Position numbers and translations under genes: made by a program. The notes under the pieces are model-generated. The model was not told where the DNA came from, searched no databases, and saw nothing but the letters and a program-made list of their open reading frames with translations. Shown piece after piece: positions 22,764 to 31,962 of a DNA stretch of 64,000 nucleotides. Source of the DNA: Bacillus sp. IITD106 (GTDB lineage: Bacteria > Bacillota > Bacilli > Bacillales > Bacillaceae_C); contig NZ_JAIAZY010000005.1 in assembly GCF_019459225.1 (NCBI RefSeq), positions 1-64,000 of the forward strand, read 5' to 3'. How positions within the stretch are numbered: the stretch's first letter is position 1; every line of letters starts with the position of its first letter.

Positions 22764-24053
22764 CTACTCGAAAAAGTTTTCAAAAAACCTTTTTACTTTT
22801 GTGGAAATTTTTTCATCCGGATGTTTTTCTTTTCTTTGATTTTGAGATGATGCCTTTGCGAAGCGTTTTTCATTCGGTTCTTCAGAATACTGGTAAGGAA
22901 CAGCATTAACATTTCTGCCTTGTAATCTAGCATTCTTATATGAATGTTTTATAAGTCCAATAGCTGTTGTATATTGTGGTTCCCTGACCCCAATATAATC
23001 GGGAATCGCGACGCGGACTCTATTTTGAAAAATCGTTTGCGCCAATTCCATTACTCCAGGCATACTGGAAACACCGCCTGTTAATACAAACCCTCCCGGT
23101 AAATCGGATACTCCCATTCTCCTTAATTCCTTTTGGATGAGTTCAAAGATTTCTTCCATTCTAGCTTCAATAATATCAGATAATTCAACTTGATTAAACT
23201 GTTGATGTTGGTCACTGCCAATAATGGGAACACTAAAAACCTCATCTTCAGAAGCATGGTCGTAAAATGCATGTCCATATTTAATTTTAATTTTTTCAGC
23301 ATCTTCAGTGGCAGTTCTTAGCCCTATCGACAAATCTTTCGTAATATGATCCCCACCTACAGGGATTACAACGGTATCTAGAATATGTCCCTGATCAAAA
23401 ACTGTCAAAGTTGTGGAACCACCGCCCATATCAATTAAAGCAGTACCAAGATTTTGTTCATCTTTTGATAAGGCGCAAGTAGCTGATGCCAAAGGTTGTA
23501 AAACAATGTCGAGAATCTCTAAACCCGCTCGCTCTACACAGCGGAGCGTATTATGTAAGATCGTTTTCGATCCAGTGATGAGGATTCCTTCCATTTCTAG
23601 TCTAACACCAATCATCCCTCTTGGATCAGTGATTTCTTCTAGCCCATCGACAATAAATTGGAGTGGTATAATATTGATAATCTCTCTATCTGGAGGAATA
23701 GATATTACTTCTGCTGCGTCAATAACCCTTGCAACATCTTCATCGCTTATTTCTCTATTCTCACTTGAAACGGCCACCACTCCGTGGCACGGTTGCAACC
23801 CTACATGATTTCCTGCAATTCCGACGATACATTGTCTAATTTGCATTCCAATCATTCTTTCAGCTTGCTCTACTGCTTTTTTAATAGAATGAACAGTTTC
23901 GTCTATATCGACAATAGAACCTTTTCTAATTCCTTGCGCCTTGGCAGTCCCAACTCCAATGATATTAAGAGAATTATTGGCCATTTCACCAATAATAACT
24001 TTTACGGTGGACGTACCGATATCTAAGCTGACGTATACTTCGTTGTTGTTCAT
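22764..24053 (-). CDS. ftsA: Cell division protein FtsA
   Basis: FtsA is the actin-like ATPase that anchors FtsZ to the membrane. The 429-aa protein has the phosphate-1 motif SLDIGTSTVKVIIGE near residue 9, the phosphate-2 region ALIDMGGGSTTLTVFD near residue 205, the adenosine motif GGFVLTGGVSSMPG near residue 335, and a C-terminal amphipathic helix (KVKRFFENFFE) that targets the membrane. A GGGGG site precedes the ATG. A sigma-H promoter match lies at 24141-24169. Confidence 0.97.
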   Translation of the reverse strand: MNNNEVYVSLDIGTSTVKVIIGEMANNSLNIIGVGTAKAQGIRKGSIVDIDETVHSIKKAVEQAERMIGMQIRQCIVGIAGNHVGLQPCHGVVAVSSENREISDEDVARVIDAAEVISIPPDREIINIIPLQFIVDGLEEITDPRGMIGVRLEMEGILITGSKTILHNTLRCVERAGLEILDIVLQPLASATCALSKDEQNLGTALIDMGGGSTTLTVFDQGHILDTVVIPVGGDHITKDLSIGLRTATEDAEKIKIKYGHAFYDHASEDEVFSVPIIGSDQHQQFNQVELSDIIEARMEEIFELIQKELRRMGVSDLPGGFVLTGGVSSMPGVMELAQTIFQNRVRVAIPDYIGVREPQYTTAIGLIKHSYKNARLQGRNVNAVPYQYSEEPNEKRFAKASSQNQRKEKHPDEKISTKVKRFFENFFE

Positions 24054-24140
24054 TCATTGGCACCCCCTTTTACCACTCTCTTACTTATAAAATTGCTAGT
24101 CATTTTCATCAATATCATCCTTGAATTTACTTATTAAGAA

Positions 24141-24169
24141 TTATTCGTCATCTATTTATATTTTCCTGT
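24141..24169 (-). promoter_or_regulatory. Sigma-H promoter upstream of ftsA
   Basis: On the minus strand ACAGGAAAA (24161-24169) and GACGAATAA (24141-24149) are separated by 11 bp. Both fit the sigma-H consensus RnAGGAwWW and RnnGAATww at every defined position. B. subtilis ftsAZ has a sigma-H promoter at this place that boosts FtsZ for the polar septum. Confidence 0.8.
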
Positions 24170-24182
24170 TTAATAATAATAT

Positions 24183-24548
24183 TTATTTAGAATTTTCTCT
24201 AGTATTTGTCCATTTGTTTATTAAAATTCTACGGATGACAGCTATATTTTGAAATAATCTAACCCCAAATGCAAAAACGGCTGCTAAATACAAGTCTACA
24301 CCAAGATGGACACCTAGAAAAGCTAAACTTGCAGCAAGTGCAATATTAAAGAAAAATCCTGTTACAAAAACTCGATTATCGTATACATTTTGCAAATATG
24401 CTCTAATTCCGCCGAATAATGTATCTAAAGCTGCTAAAACGGCTATGGATAAATAATTGGCATATTCTGCTGGTACCTTCACATCCGTCATTAAGCCTAA
24501 TAAAACTCCCACTAATAATCCAATGATGGGCAGCCACATATTAGCCAT
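24183..24548 (-). CDS. sbp: Small basic membrane protein Sbp (DUF1290)
   Basis: The 121-aa protein has three to four membrane helices and a basic C-terminus (VIRRILINKW). It matches the small basic protein encoded between ylxX and ftsA in Bacillus, with the motifs YLSIAVLAALDTLFGGIRA and FAFGVRLFQNIAVIRR. Its function is unknown. It overlaps ylxX by 8 nt and is part of the dcw operon. Confidence 0.9.
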   Translation of the reverse strand: MANMWLPIIGLLVGVLLGLMTDVKVPAEYANYLSIAVLAALDTLFGGIRAYLQNVYDNRVFVTGFFFNIALAASLAFLGVHLGVDLYLAAVFAFGVRLFQNIAVIRRILINKWTNTRENSK

Positions 24549-25269
24549 CCCCTTTTTCTTTAACTGGTGTCATTCCGTGTATTTTAATTGGATCTACATG
24601 GGCAGGAACTATAATAGATTTGTTTGGCTTGGAAATTTCAACCTTGACATTATCAATAAAAAAATCATCTATGATGGATGAAACTTGCAAACTATTATAC
24701 ATTTTTTCAGCTACTTCCATATTTTCTGTAATGATATGAATACTAAAGGGAAGTGATTTTAGAGAATGTGTACCTACCTTCGTTTCACCATTAATATCCC
24801 GTATCACTGTCGTATTAATAAGTCTTTCTCCATCTATTGAAATATCCTTTGCGCCATTCATATTCAATTCATTAATAAGTCGCTTTAGATTCATAGGTGA
24901 GACGGAAGTCACCCTTTTACCCAAAAGTAATGCTTTATCAATGGAATCAACTGTCAATACAATTCCAGGTCCTTCTACTTTTGTCAAGCCTGCTTCTTCC
25001 TTTAATTGTTCTAACGTTTGTTTTAATGCTTGCTCTTTGCTTCCAACAATTTCAGAAGCATAATCGTTTATTCTTTTATCTTGAATACGAATTTCTTCCA
25101 ATAACTTTGATTGCAACTTCATCTCATTAGATAAGGTTTTTCGAAGCTCCCATATATCCCTCGTATCTCTTGTGTTCGGTTCATGTACCGTTTTAAATTG
25201 CACAGCAATCATAAAGCCAATAATAACGGTTATGATAGTTATGTAAACTTTCCCTTTATTGATATTCAT
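24541..25269 (-). CDS. ylxX: DUF881 membrane-anchored protein YlxX
   Basis: The 242-aa protein has one N-terminal membrane helix (about residues 7-25), a short coiled coil (EMKLQSKLLEEIRIQ) and an extracytoplasmic DUF881 domain ending with a PAHVDPIKIHGM segment. DUF881 proteins are paired with FtsQ/DivIB in Firmicutes and Actinobacteria; the role is unknown. It overlaps the start of ylxW by 4 nt. It and YlxW look like an old tandem duplication, since both share the SINGQR/SIDGER stretch. Confidence 0.9.
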   Translation of the reverse strand: MNINKGKVYITIITVIIGFMIAVQFKTVHEPNTRDTRDIWELRKTLSNEMKLQSKLLEEIRIQDKRINDYASEIVGSKEQALKQTLEQLKEEAGLTKVEGPGIVLTVDSIDKALLLGKRVTSVSPMNLKRLINELNMNGAKDISIDGERLINTTVIRDINGETKVGTHSLKSLPFSIHIITENMEVAEKMYNSLQVSSIIDDFFIDNVKVEISKPNKSIIVPAHVDPIKIHGMTPVKEKGDG

Positions 25270-25973
25270 GAAGATTCTCCAAGTACTGGGTCAAGGATGA
25301 TTTGCTTCTTCTTTTCTATTGAAAAAGTAATATTATCATTTACAATTTGATCTCGAACACCACCAGGGATAGTAAGTGCTGATATGAGAGTATTCGTTTC
25401 TCCAATAGCCGTTATTGTAAAAGGTGCTGGATAAGGATTCCCATCAACAGTAATGACAGGACCATTACAAACAATATAAGAATTATAATTTAGGCGTTGA
25501 CCGTTTATCGATATAGCAGTTGCACCTGCTATATATAACTCATCCACTACTTTAAAAATATGGTGCTCGTGGACAATATAATTGTTGGCATCCTTACTCT
25601 GATTATATTCCCCGTCTTCAAGACTGACTTCGATGCCTGAGCCTTGAACCTTCATTTTTCCAAGAAACATTCGATATTTTTCGGCATCTTCTGCCCAACC
25701 TGAAAACATCTCTTGTTCCTTAGAAAGTTCCTTTTCATACTCTCGTACTGCTTCTTGTTTCTCATATAAAGTTTTTTGAAGTTGACTATTTTTATCCTGC
25801 ACAAGAATGATTTGTTCTCTTAAGTTATTTTCCATAATATATTGTCGATTATTTATCTTAAGGGAATTGGCATCTTCTTTATTTGACTGACTATAAGAAA
25901 AGGCAATAATGAAGCCAAACACTAAGAAGACTAAAGAAAAAACCACATATTTACCTTTCTTCTTCCCCTTCAT
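25266..25973 (-). CDS. ylxW: DUF881 membrane-anchored protein YlxW
   Basis: A second DUF881 protein of 235 aa, with a Lys-rich cytoplasmic start (MKGKKKGKY), one membrane helix (residues 8-25), a coiled coil (residues 35-75) and the DUF881 domain. I chose ATG 25973, with GAGGAGG 6 nt upstream; a longer frame begins at 26018. The chosen start lies 23 nt inside divIB, so the two are translationally coupled. Function is unknown. Confidence 0.88.
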   Translation of the reverse strand: MKGKKKGKYVVFSLVFLVFGFIIAFSYSQSNKEDANSLKINNRQYIMENNLREQIILVQDKNSQLQKTLYEKQEAVREYEKELSKEQEMFSGWAEDAEKYRMFLGKMKVQGSGIEVSLEDGEYNQSKDANNYIVHEHHIFKVVDELYIAGATAISINGQRLNYNSYIVCNGPVITVDGNPYPAPFTITAIGETNTLISALTIPGGVRDQIVNDNITFSIEKKKQIILDPVLGESS

Positions 25974-26727
25974 TTGTTTCCTCCTCTTTAAGATCGTACG
26001 CTTTGAAATACGAGCCAACCTCTAAATTAATGACACCCTTAACGTTAGGATCCAACTGGCTCACAATGGAAGGATAATGGACCATTTTGGCAGCAAGAGT
26101 TGGTATTGTTGCACTTACTTCAAAACCATCGTTCATAAATAAAAATATATGATACTTGTCCGTTTCTTTCGGATCATAATGTATTTCAGATACTGAATTT
26201 AGTATTTCAGAAGGAAACTTCTTTAATTGTGCTGCCAAGTCATCTAAAATATTCCCTTCTTTAAAATTAAGTAAAAGAGGACCGTTCGTAAGAATCGTAT
26301 TTTTTTCAAGAATGGTCCCATTTTCTAAAACTGGACGAAAATTTTCCTGTGATACAAGGAGTGCGATTGGAGAATATTCCTTAATATTGATCACAATATT
26401 ATTAGGAAATTTCAGAAGGACTTCTGCACTTTTAATTTCTGGTAAGGATAGTAAATTTTTCACCGCTTGTTTTCTGTTTATCTTCCAAATATTGTCACCT
26501 TTTTTCAATGCGGAAATATCCTTTGCTTCTTTCTTAGTAACTATTTCAATTCCATTCACATCAATTCTATTAATCTGACTTAGTGGAGATTGAATATATA
26601 CAACAAAAGCAATTAGGAGAAAGAAAACAGTAAGTAGAATAATGAGACGTCTATTTGCCTTGCGCCTTCGATGTTCTTTAATTTTAGGAATCCTGTCTTC
26701 TAGGGATAGGACCTTCCCTTTTTCCAT
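25951..26727 (-). CDS. divIB: Cell division protein DivIB (FtsQ)
   Basis: DivIB is a bitopic divisome protein that, with FtsL and DivIC, regulates septal peptidoglycan synthesis. The 258-aa protein has a basic cytoplasmic tail, one membrane helix (about residues 27-47), the POTRA domain (ISQINRIDVNGIEIV onwards, residues 50-120) and the beta domain. The C-terminus is acidic (KEEETNEGEEER). Start ATG 26727 has AGGGG 8 nt upstream; a GTG at 26733 is too close to that site. In B. subtilis murB lies between murG and divIB; it is absent here. Confidence 0.93.
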   Translation of the reverse strand: MEKGKVLSLEDRIPKIKEHRRRKANRRLIILLTVFFLLIAFVVYIQSPLSQINRIDVNGIEIVTKKEAKDISALKKGDNIWKINRKQAVKNLLSLPEIKSAEVLLKFPNNIVINIKEYSPIALLVSQENFRPVLENGTILEKNTILTNGPLLLNFKEGNILDDLAAQLKKFPSEILNSVSEIHYDPKETDKYHIFLFMNDGFEVSATIPTLAAKMVHYPSIVSQLDPNVKGVINLEVGSYFKAYDLKEEETNEGEEER

Positions 26728-26770
26728 AAACACTACCCCTTTTTTGACTACTTCTCAGTTAACATTTTCT

Positions 26771-27877
26771 CTATAATTTTTGTTCTTTATTTGCAAGCTC
26801 TAATAATAATTTAAATAGTTTATCAGCAGCGTCAGGGATTCCAAGTTTTTTTGCAGCCTCTCCCATAGCGATTCTTCTATTATCGTCTAATAAAATCGAA
26901 TCAAGTGCTTCAACAAGCTTAGTACTAGATAATTCACTTTCTTCAAGCATGATAGCCGCTCCATTATTGACTAGAGCCGATGCATTTTTCACTTGATGAT
27001 TATTCGTTACGTAAGGACTCGGGACCAGAATAGAAGGAATACCAAGTGCTGTAATTTCTGCTAATGATGTCGCTCCGGCACGACCCACCACTACATCGAT
27101 GGAAGCAAGCACATCTTCCATATTGTGGATAAAAGGTACGATCGCTACATTTTCGTTTGTCCCTAATAAACTCGCTTCTTTTGAAACTTCCTCATAATGT
27201 ACTTCTCCAGTAACATAAATAATCTGATATGGTTTACTTGAGAGTTGGGAAAGTGATTTAATAACTGCTTCGTTGATGGGTCTTGCTCCTCTACTTCCTC
27301 CTACAATCAATGCAGTATTTACATCCTCTTTTAATCCAAAAGTTTGCAGGATTCCAGTCGATTTCGTATCCCGTACTTCTTGTGCTCGGGGATTTCCGGT
27401 CATTTTTACTTTATCGGCCGGAAAAAATGGCCGTACCTCTTCAAAACATATAGCTACTCTATTTACATATCGGCTTAAAAATCTATTGGTCAAGCCTGGA
27501 ACGCTATTTTGCTCATGGATAACAGTTGGAATTTTTCTTTTTGCTGCTGCATATACAACTGGACCGCATACATAGCCGCCCGTTCCAATAACAACATCTG
27601 GTTTAAAGTCTTTTAATATTTTTTTACTATCGCGCACACCTTTTAAGAAACGAAAAATCGTTTTTACATTTTCAAATGATATGGTTCGTTTAAACCCGGT
27701 AATATTTATTGCTTTAAAAGGAATATCTTCACGTCCGATAATTTTTGCTTCAAGTCCTTTTTCTGTTCCAATATATAAAAATTCAACGTTTAAATCTTGC
27801 CTTTTTATCGTTTTAATCAAGGCGAGCGCAGGATAAATATGACCTCCTGTTCCCCCACCGCTTACAACGATCTTCAT
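26771..27877 (-). CDS. murG: Lipid II synthase MurG (GlcNAc transferase)
   Basis: MurG adds GlcNAc to lipid I to give lipid II on the inner face of the membrane. The 368-aa GT-B protein has the N-terminal glycine loop [15 protein letters not shown] (residues 6-20), a second glycine loop [10 protein letters not shown] near residue 95, and the C-domain donor-binding segment [22 protein letters not shown] near residue 265. It follows spoVE and precedes divIB. Confidence 0.96.
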   Translation of the reverse strand: MKIVVSGGGTGGHIYPALALIKTIKRQDLNVEFLYIGTEKGLEAKIIGREDIPFKAINITGFKRTISFENVKTIFRFLKGVRDSKKILKDFKPDVVIGTGGYVCGPVVYAAAKRKIPTVIHEQNSVPGLTNRFLSRYVNRVAICFEEVRPFFPADKVKMTGNPRAQEVRDTKSTGILQTFGLKEDVNTALIVGGSRGARPINEAVIKSLSQLSSKPYQIIYVTGEVHYEEVSKEASLLGTNENVAIVPFIHNMEDVLASIDVVVGRAGATSLAEITALGIPSILVPSPYVTNNHQVKNASALVNNGAAIMLEESELSSTKLVEALDSILLDDNRRIAMGEAAKKLGIPDAADKLFKLLLELANKEQKL

Positions 27878-27973
27878 TTTGCCACCTCTATCAGCACTAA
27901 TCTTTATGTATTTTGACTTAATTATTATCTTACTATATTTTTCACCAGAAAAAGTATTCTTAACGTAATTGTA

Positions 27974-27998
27974 ATAAAAAAAGAACCTTACTAGGTTC
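27974..27998 (-). terminator. Terminator between spoVE and murG
   Basis: GAACCT/AGGTTC stem with a short loop, followed on the minus strand by seven U. It lies just after spoVE, so murG and the genes after it may need readthrough or their own promoter. Confidence 0.7.
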
Positions 27999-28006
27999 AG
28001 TAAAAA

Positions 28007-29107
28007 TTATAGTTTAGAATAACGGCTTATGTTAAGCAAAATCCCTACTGCCATTAACATTAAGGTTAGAGAAGAGCCGCCGTAGCTTAGAAATGGCAAT
28101 GTAATTCCTGTTACAGGCATTAGTCCTGTTACAACTCCAATATTTATCATCACTTGAATGGCGATCATCGAGATAATCCCAACCGCTAAAAAGCTGCCAA
28201 ACAAATCAGGTGCACCGAGTGCTATTCTAATTCCTCTCCATAGAAGTAAAGCGAATAAAAACAGAACAAGACTCCCCCCGATAAATCCAAGTTCCTCTGC
28301 TAGGATGGCAAAAATAAAATCTGTTTGGGGTTCCGGCAAATAGAAGAATTTTTGTCTGCTTTCTCCGAGTCCAAGACCGAATAGTCCACCTGGCCCAATT
28401 GCATATAAAGACTGGATAATTTGAAATCCTGTATTCTGTGGATCTTGCCAAGGATCAAGGAATGAAGTGATTCTTGCTATTCTGTACGGAGCAGACACAA
28501 CGAGTGCCACAAACCCTGCTAGTCCCAAAATACCGAGAACAACAAAATGGGAAATTCTTGCACCTGCAATAAATATCATAATGACGCATGTCCCTACCAT
28601 CACTGTGCCGGTCCCTAAATCAGGCTGAAGCATAATCATGCCGAAAGCTAAGAAAACTAAACCTAATGTAGGAAATAAGCCTTTTTTAACCGTCGTAATA
28701 TAACGTTGTTGTTCAGAAAGAAACTTTGCTAAAAAAGCGATAATCGCTAATTTAATAAATTCAGATGGTTGAACAGAAAATGCCCCTACCCCAATCCAGC
28801 TCCTGGACCCGTTCCGTTCAACTCCAATGCCTGGAATGAGTACGGCCACCAACAAAACAAAACAAACAATTAATAATGGCTTGGCCCATTTTTTGATAAC
28901 CCAATAGTCTACATTCATCACCATAAACATCGCTAAAAAACCAAGGCTTGCAAAAAGCAGCTGCCGTTTAGCGAAGAAAAAAGAATCTGCAAATTTATAA
29001 TTAGCCCAGATGGCGCTTGCACTATAAACCATCACTAAACCGATAGCCAATAATAATAGAGTCGCAAAAATCAATATAAAGTCAGGAGCTGTTTTTTTTA
29101 CGGGCAA
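28007..29107 (-). CDS. spoVE: Stage V sporulation protein E (SEDS glycosyltransferase)
   Basis: SpoVE is the SEDS-family peptidoglycan polymerase that makes spore cortex together with the transpeptidase SpoVD. From a TTG at 29107 it is 366 aa, the same as in B. subtilis. It has about ten membrane helices, the NVDYWVIKKW segment, the LQPDLGTG motif whose Asp is essential in SEDS enzymes, and a C-terminal TGITLPFLSYGGSS. AGAGG lies 8 nt before the TTG, and the following PVKKTAPDF matches the family start; a GTG at 29116 overlaps the ribosome-binding site. Confidence 0.92.
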   Translation of the reverse strand: MPVKKTAPDFILIFATLLLLAIGLVMVYSASAIWANYKFADSFFFAKRQLLFASLGFLAMFMVMNVDYWVIKKWAKPLLIVCFVLLVAVLIPGIGVERNGSRSWIGVGAFSVQPSEFIKLAIIAFLAKFLSEQQRYITTVKKGLFPTLGLVFLAFGMIMLQPDLGTGTVMVGTCVIMIFIAGARISHFVVLGILGLAGFVALVVSAPYRIARITSFLDPWQDPQNTGFQIIQSLYAIGPGGLFGLGLGESRQKFFYLPEPQTDFIFAILAEELGFIGGSLVLFLFALLLWRGIRIALGAPDLFGSFLAVGIISMIAIQVMINIGVVTGLMPVTGITLPFLSYGGSSLTLMLMAVGILLNISRYSKL

Positions 29108-29189
29108 CTTGAACACCTCTGCATACTCAGTATTTGAGCGTTATTTGGGTATTTCTAGGAGTTTTGTCCAAGTTGCGTGCTTTGCCAAA

Positions 29190-30551
29190 TTAACTGCTCT
29201 TTTTAAGTTTATGCACTGCCTCGATAAAAATATCACCGCGAACTTCAAATGTTCTATATTGATCCCAGCTTGCACATGCAGGTGAAAGTAAAATAACATC
29301 TCCTGCATGAGATATTTCATACGCGGCAGGTACTGCATCCTCTACATTGTTGACATGAAGGATTGTTTGTATTCCTGCCTCAATTCCAGCTTTCTCAATT
29401 TTTTTAGCTGTTTCACCGAATAAAACGAGAGCTTTTACTCCTTTCAATGAAGGAATTAATTCATCAAACGAATTTCCGCGGTCAAGCCCACCTGCTAGAA
29501 GAATGATTGGCTCATCAAAAGCATTTAAGGCGCTTGAAGCCGCAAGAATATTCGTCGCTTTCGAATCATTATAAAATTTTCTCCCATTAATTTCTTCAAC
29601 AAATTGGGTCCTATGTTTTACACCAGTGAAGGAAGTAAGTACTTTTCGAATCGCCTCATTATCGACACCCATTAATTTGACCGCAGCTGTAGCTGATAAA
29701 ATATTTTCTAAATTATGAGCACCCGGCAAAACTATTTTCTCTAAGCTAATAATATCTTCTCCCATAAATGTAAGCATACCGTTTCTGATCGAAGCTCCGT
29801 CTTGAATGAATTTCTTTGTTGAAAAAGGAATGATTTTTGCTTTCGTAAAGCTAATTAACTCCATTACTTCTTTTTGATCTGCATTCACAATTACATAATC
29901 ACTTTCAAGTTGATTCTTCGTAATATTCATTTTTGCATTCGCATATTCTTCCCAACTATCATGGTAATCAAGATGCGCCTCATATAAATTTGTAACAATA
30001 GCAATATGTGGCCTAAATGTTTTAATTCCCATTAATTGGAATGAAGATAACTCAACGACCATCGTGTTATTTGACGTTGCTTTTTGTGCAACTTCTGAAG
30101 CTACAGTCCCTATATTTCCAGCAATTAAAGGATTACGGCTAGCTTTATCCAACATTTCGTAAATTAATGTCGTCGTAGTTGTTTTACCATTTGTTCCTGT
30201 AATTCCTATAATGTCCGCTTCTGAAATTTGATAAGCCAATTCAACTTCTGTAATGATAGGGATCCCAAGTTCTACTGCTCCTTGAACGAGTGGATTAGAA
30301 TATGGGATGCCAGGGTTTTTAACGATTAACTCAAATCCTTCATCCAGAAGTTCAACAGGATGACTCCCACAAACTACTTTTATCCCTTGCTCTAAAAGGC
30401 CTTGAGCATCAGGATTCTCCTCAAATGGTTTATAATCATTAACAGTCACAAAGGCACCTAATTGATGAAGAAGTGATGCAGCGACAACCCCACTTTTCGC
30501 AAGACCTAAGACGAGTATTTTTTTATAATGATAATCATTTACATTTAACAT
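29190..30551 (-). CDS. murD: UDP-MurNAc-L-alanine:D-glutamate ligase
   Basis: MurD adds D-Glu to UDP-MurNAc-L-Ala. The 453-aa protein has the N-terminal VLGLAKSG nucleotide-type fold, the P-loop [12 protein letters not shown] near residue 115, and conserved KHRTQFVEEINGRKFYNDSKATN near residue 305. Start ATG 30551 lies 1 nt after the mraY stop, with GAGGTG inside the end of mraY as ribosome-binding site; a longer frame from 30569 runs into mraY. Confidence 0.96.
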   Translation of the reverse strand: MLNVNDYHYKKILVLGLAKSGVVAASLLHQLGAFVTVNDYKPFEENPDAQGLLEQGIKVVCGSHPVELLDEGFELIVKNPGIPYSNPLVQGAVELGIPIITEVELAYQISEADIIGITGTNGKTTTTTLIYEMLDKASRNPLIAGNIGTVASEVAQKATSNNTMVVELSSFQLMGIKTFRPHIAIVTNLYEAHLDYHDSWEEYANAKMNITKNQLESDYVIVNADQKEVMELISFTKAKIIPFSTKKFIQDGASIRNGMLTFMGEDIISLEKIVLPGAHNLENILSATAAVKLMGVDNEAIRKVLTSFTGVKHRTQFVEEINGRKFYNDSKATNILAASSALNAFDEPIILLAGGLDRGNSFDELIPSLKGVKALVLFGETAKKIEKAGIEAGIQTILHVNNVEDAVPAAYEISHAGDVILLSPACASWDQYRTFEVRGDIFIEAVHKLKKSS

Positions 30552-30552
30552 G

Positions 30553-31527
30553 CTACATCCACACCTCAATATAAATTCCTAAAATTGAACAAAGGAGACC
30601 GACAGCCCAAAAAGTTACAACTACTCGCCATTCCGACCAGCCAGAAAGCTCATAATGGTGATGCAATGGGCTCATTTTAAAAATACGTTTACCTGTAGTT
30701 TTAAACGATGCTACTTGTAAAATAACTGACAACGTTTCGATAACAAATACTCCACCAATAATAATAAGGATTAATTCCATTTTTAATAAGATAGCAATCG
30801 CAGCTATAGCTCCTCCAAGCGCGAGGGAGCCTGTATCACCCATAAACACTTTTGCAGGATGAGCATTAAAAACAAGAAAACCTAAAACAGCGCCTACGAC
30901 CGCTACAGCAAATACAGAAATATCATATTGGGATCCGCTCCAAGCCAAAATAGCGAAAGCGCCGAAAGCAATGGCAGCAGTGCCTGAAAGTAATCCATCA
31001 AGTCCATCCGTTAAATTAACGGCATTTGAGAAACCAACTAACCAAAAGATAATAAATAATGGGTATATCCATCCTAATTCCAATTGAAAATCAGTAAAAG
31101 GAATGGAGATGGCAGTAGAGAAATCATTGATTTTTAGGACTATATAAAAAACAACTGCGATTACAATTTGTCCAAGTAGTTTTTGCTTTGATGTCAATCC
31201 AAGATTGCGTTTAAGGGCAATTTTAATAAAATCATCTAGAAAACCCAGTAAACCATACCCAATTAATACGAATAATAATAAATATATTTCTAAACTCGGC
31301 TTTGAGAATTTCAACAACATCACGAGCGTAGTAATAATGACGGATAAAACAATAAGTATACCGCCCATTGTAGGAGTTCCACTCTTTTTTTGATGAGATT
31401 GAGGGCCTTCTATACGAATGCTTTGGCCAAATTTTAACCTTCTAAGAAATGGTATAAAGAGAGGGGAAAGTAAAACAGTAATCAAAAATCCCATAATTAG
31501 TGCAAATAAAATAACTTTTTCCATCAT
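30553..31527 (-). CDS. mraY: Phospho-MurNAc-pentapeptide translocase
   Basis: MraY transfers phospho-MurNAc-pentapeptide to undecaprenyl phosphate, forming lipid I. The 324-aa protein has ten membrane helices with the cytoplasmic motifs [10 protein letters not shown] (near residue 48), [15 protein letters not shown] (near residue 170), [12 protein letters not shown] and MSPLHHHYE, all intact. The length equals that of B. subtilis. Its ATG overlaps the stop of the upstream MurF-like gene by 4 nt (ATGA), so the two are tightly coupled. Confidence 0.96.
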   Translation of the reverse strand: MMEKVILFALIMGFLITVLLSPLFIPFLRRLKFGQSIRIEGPQSHQKKSGTPTMGGILIVLSVIITTLVMLLKFSKPSLEIYLLLFVLIGYGLLGFLDDFIKIALKRNLGLTSKQKLLGQIVIAVVFYIVLKINDFSTAISIPFTDFQLELGWIYPLFIIFWLVGFSNAVNLTDGLDGLLSGTAAIAFGAFAILAWSGSQYDISVFAVAVVGAVLGFLVFNAHPAKVFMGDTGSLALGGAIAAIAILLKMELILIIIGGVFVIETLSVILQVASFKTTGKRIFKMSPLHHHYELSGWSEWRVVVTFWAVGLLCSILGIYIEVWM

Positions 31528-31958
31528 TGCCCCTCATTCCTCATTTCCGAACTATCTTTATATTCATTTAACAAGCAATAAATCTCATAATATACGCTAT
31601 CTTTTTGTAATTCTTTACTAGAAAATATCATTTTTGTTGCGTCCCCACGTTTTTTCAAAGTAATTTTTTCTGGATATTTGTGAACAAGCTTTACCATTGC
31701 TTCAATTGAATCGTCCACTAAAATAACTGGAAAATCATTAGGTGTGTAATGAGGAATTGGTATGTCTTGCGGCCATATTACCGAAATAGCCCCATTTCCA
31801 ATTGCTCTTAAAAGATTACAATCTCTTTGTGAACCAATAAACAAGCCTTTTGATTGTTGAATAGAGCTGTCAAAAGTTAAACATTTGTATACTAATGTAT
31901 TTACTTTAACTCCTCTTATATTGGGATAAAGCGTTACTACATCACTATACGTGAGCAT
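31524..31958 (-). CDS. Stand-alone MurF-like N-terminal domain protein
   Basis: A 144-aa protein that I read as the substrate-binding N-terminal domain of a MurF/MurE-type ligase without the rest. Recognisable parts are [15 protein letters not shown] (residues 29-43, cf. TDSR.I..G.LF in MurF), [15 protein letters not shown] (about 54-68) and [16 protein letters not shown] (about 74-89). Where MurF next has its P-loop GSNGKTTTK, this protein has KKRGDATKM (98-106), and it ends about 40 residues later. It lies between murE (4-nt gap) and mraY (4-nt overlap), the murF position of many bacteria. It could be an eroded murF remnant kept for coupling or a non-catalytic binding protein. The ribosome-binding site (AAAGGAG) is good. 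Confidence 0.7.
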   Translation of the reverse strand: MLTYSDVVTLYPNIRGVKVNTLVYKCLTFDSSIQQSKGLFIGSQRDCNLLRAIGNGAISVIWPQDIPIPHYTPNDFPVILVDDSIEAMVKLVHKYPEKITLKKRGDATKMIFSSKELQKDSVYYEIYCLLNEYKDSSEMRNEGQ

Positions 31959-31962
31959 GTAA

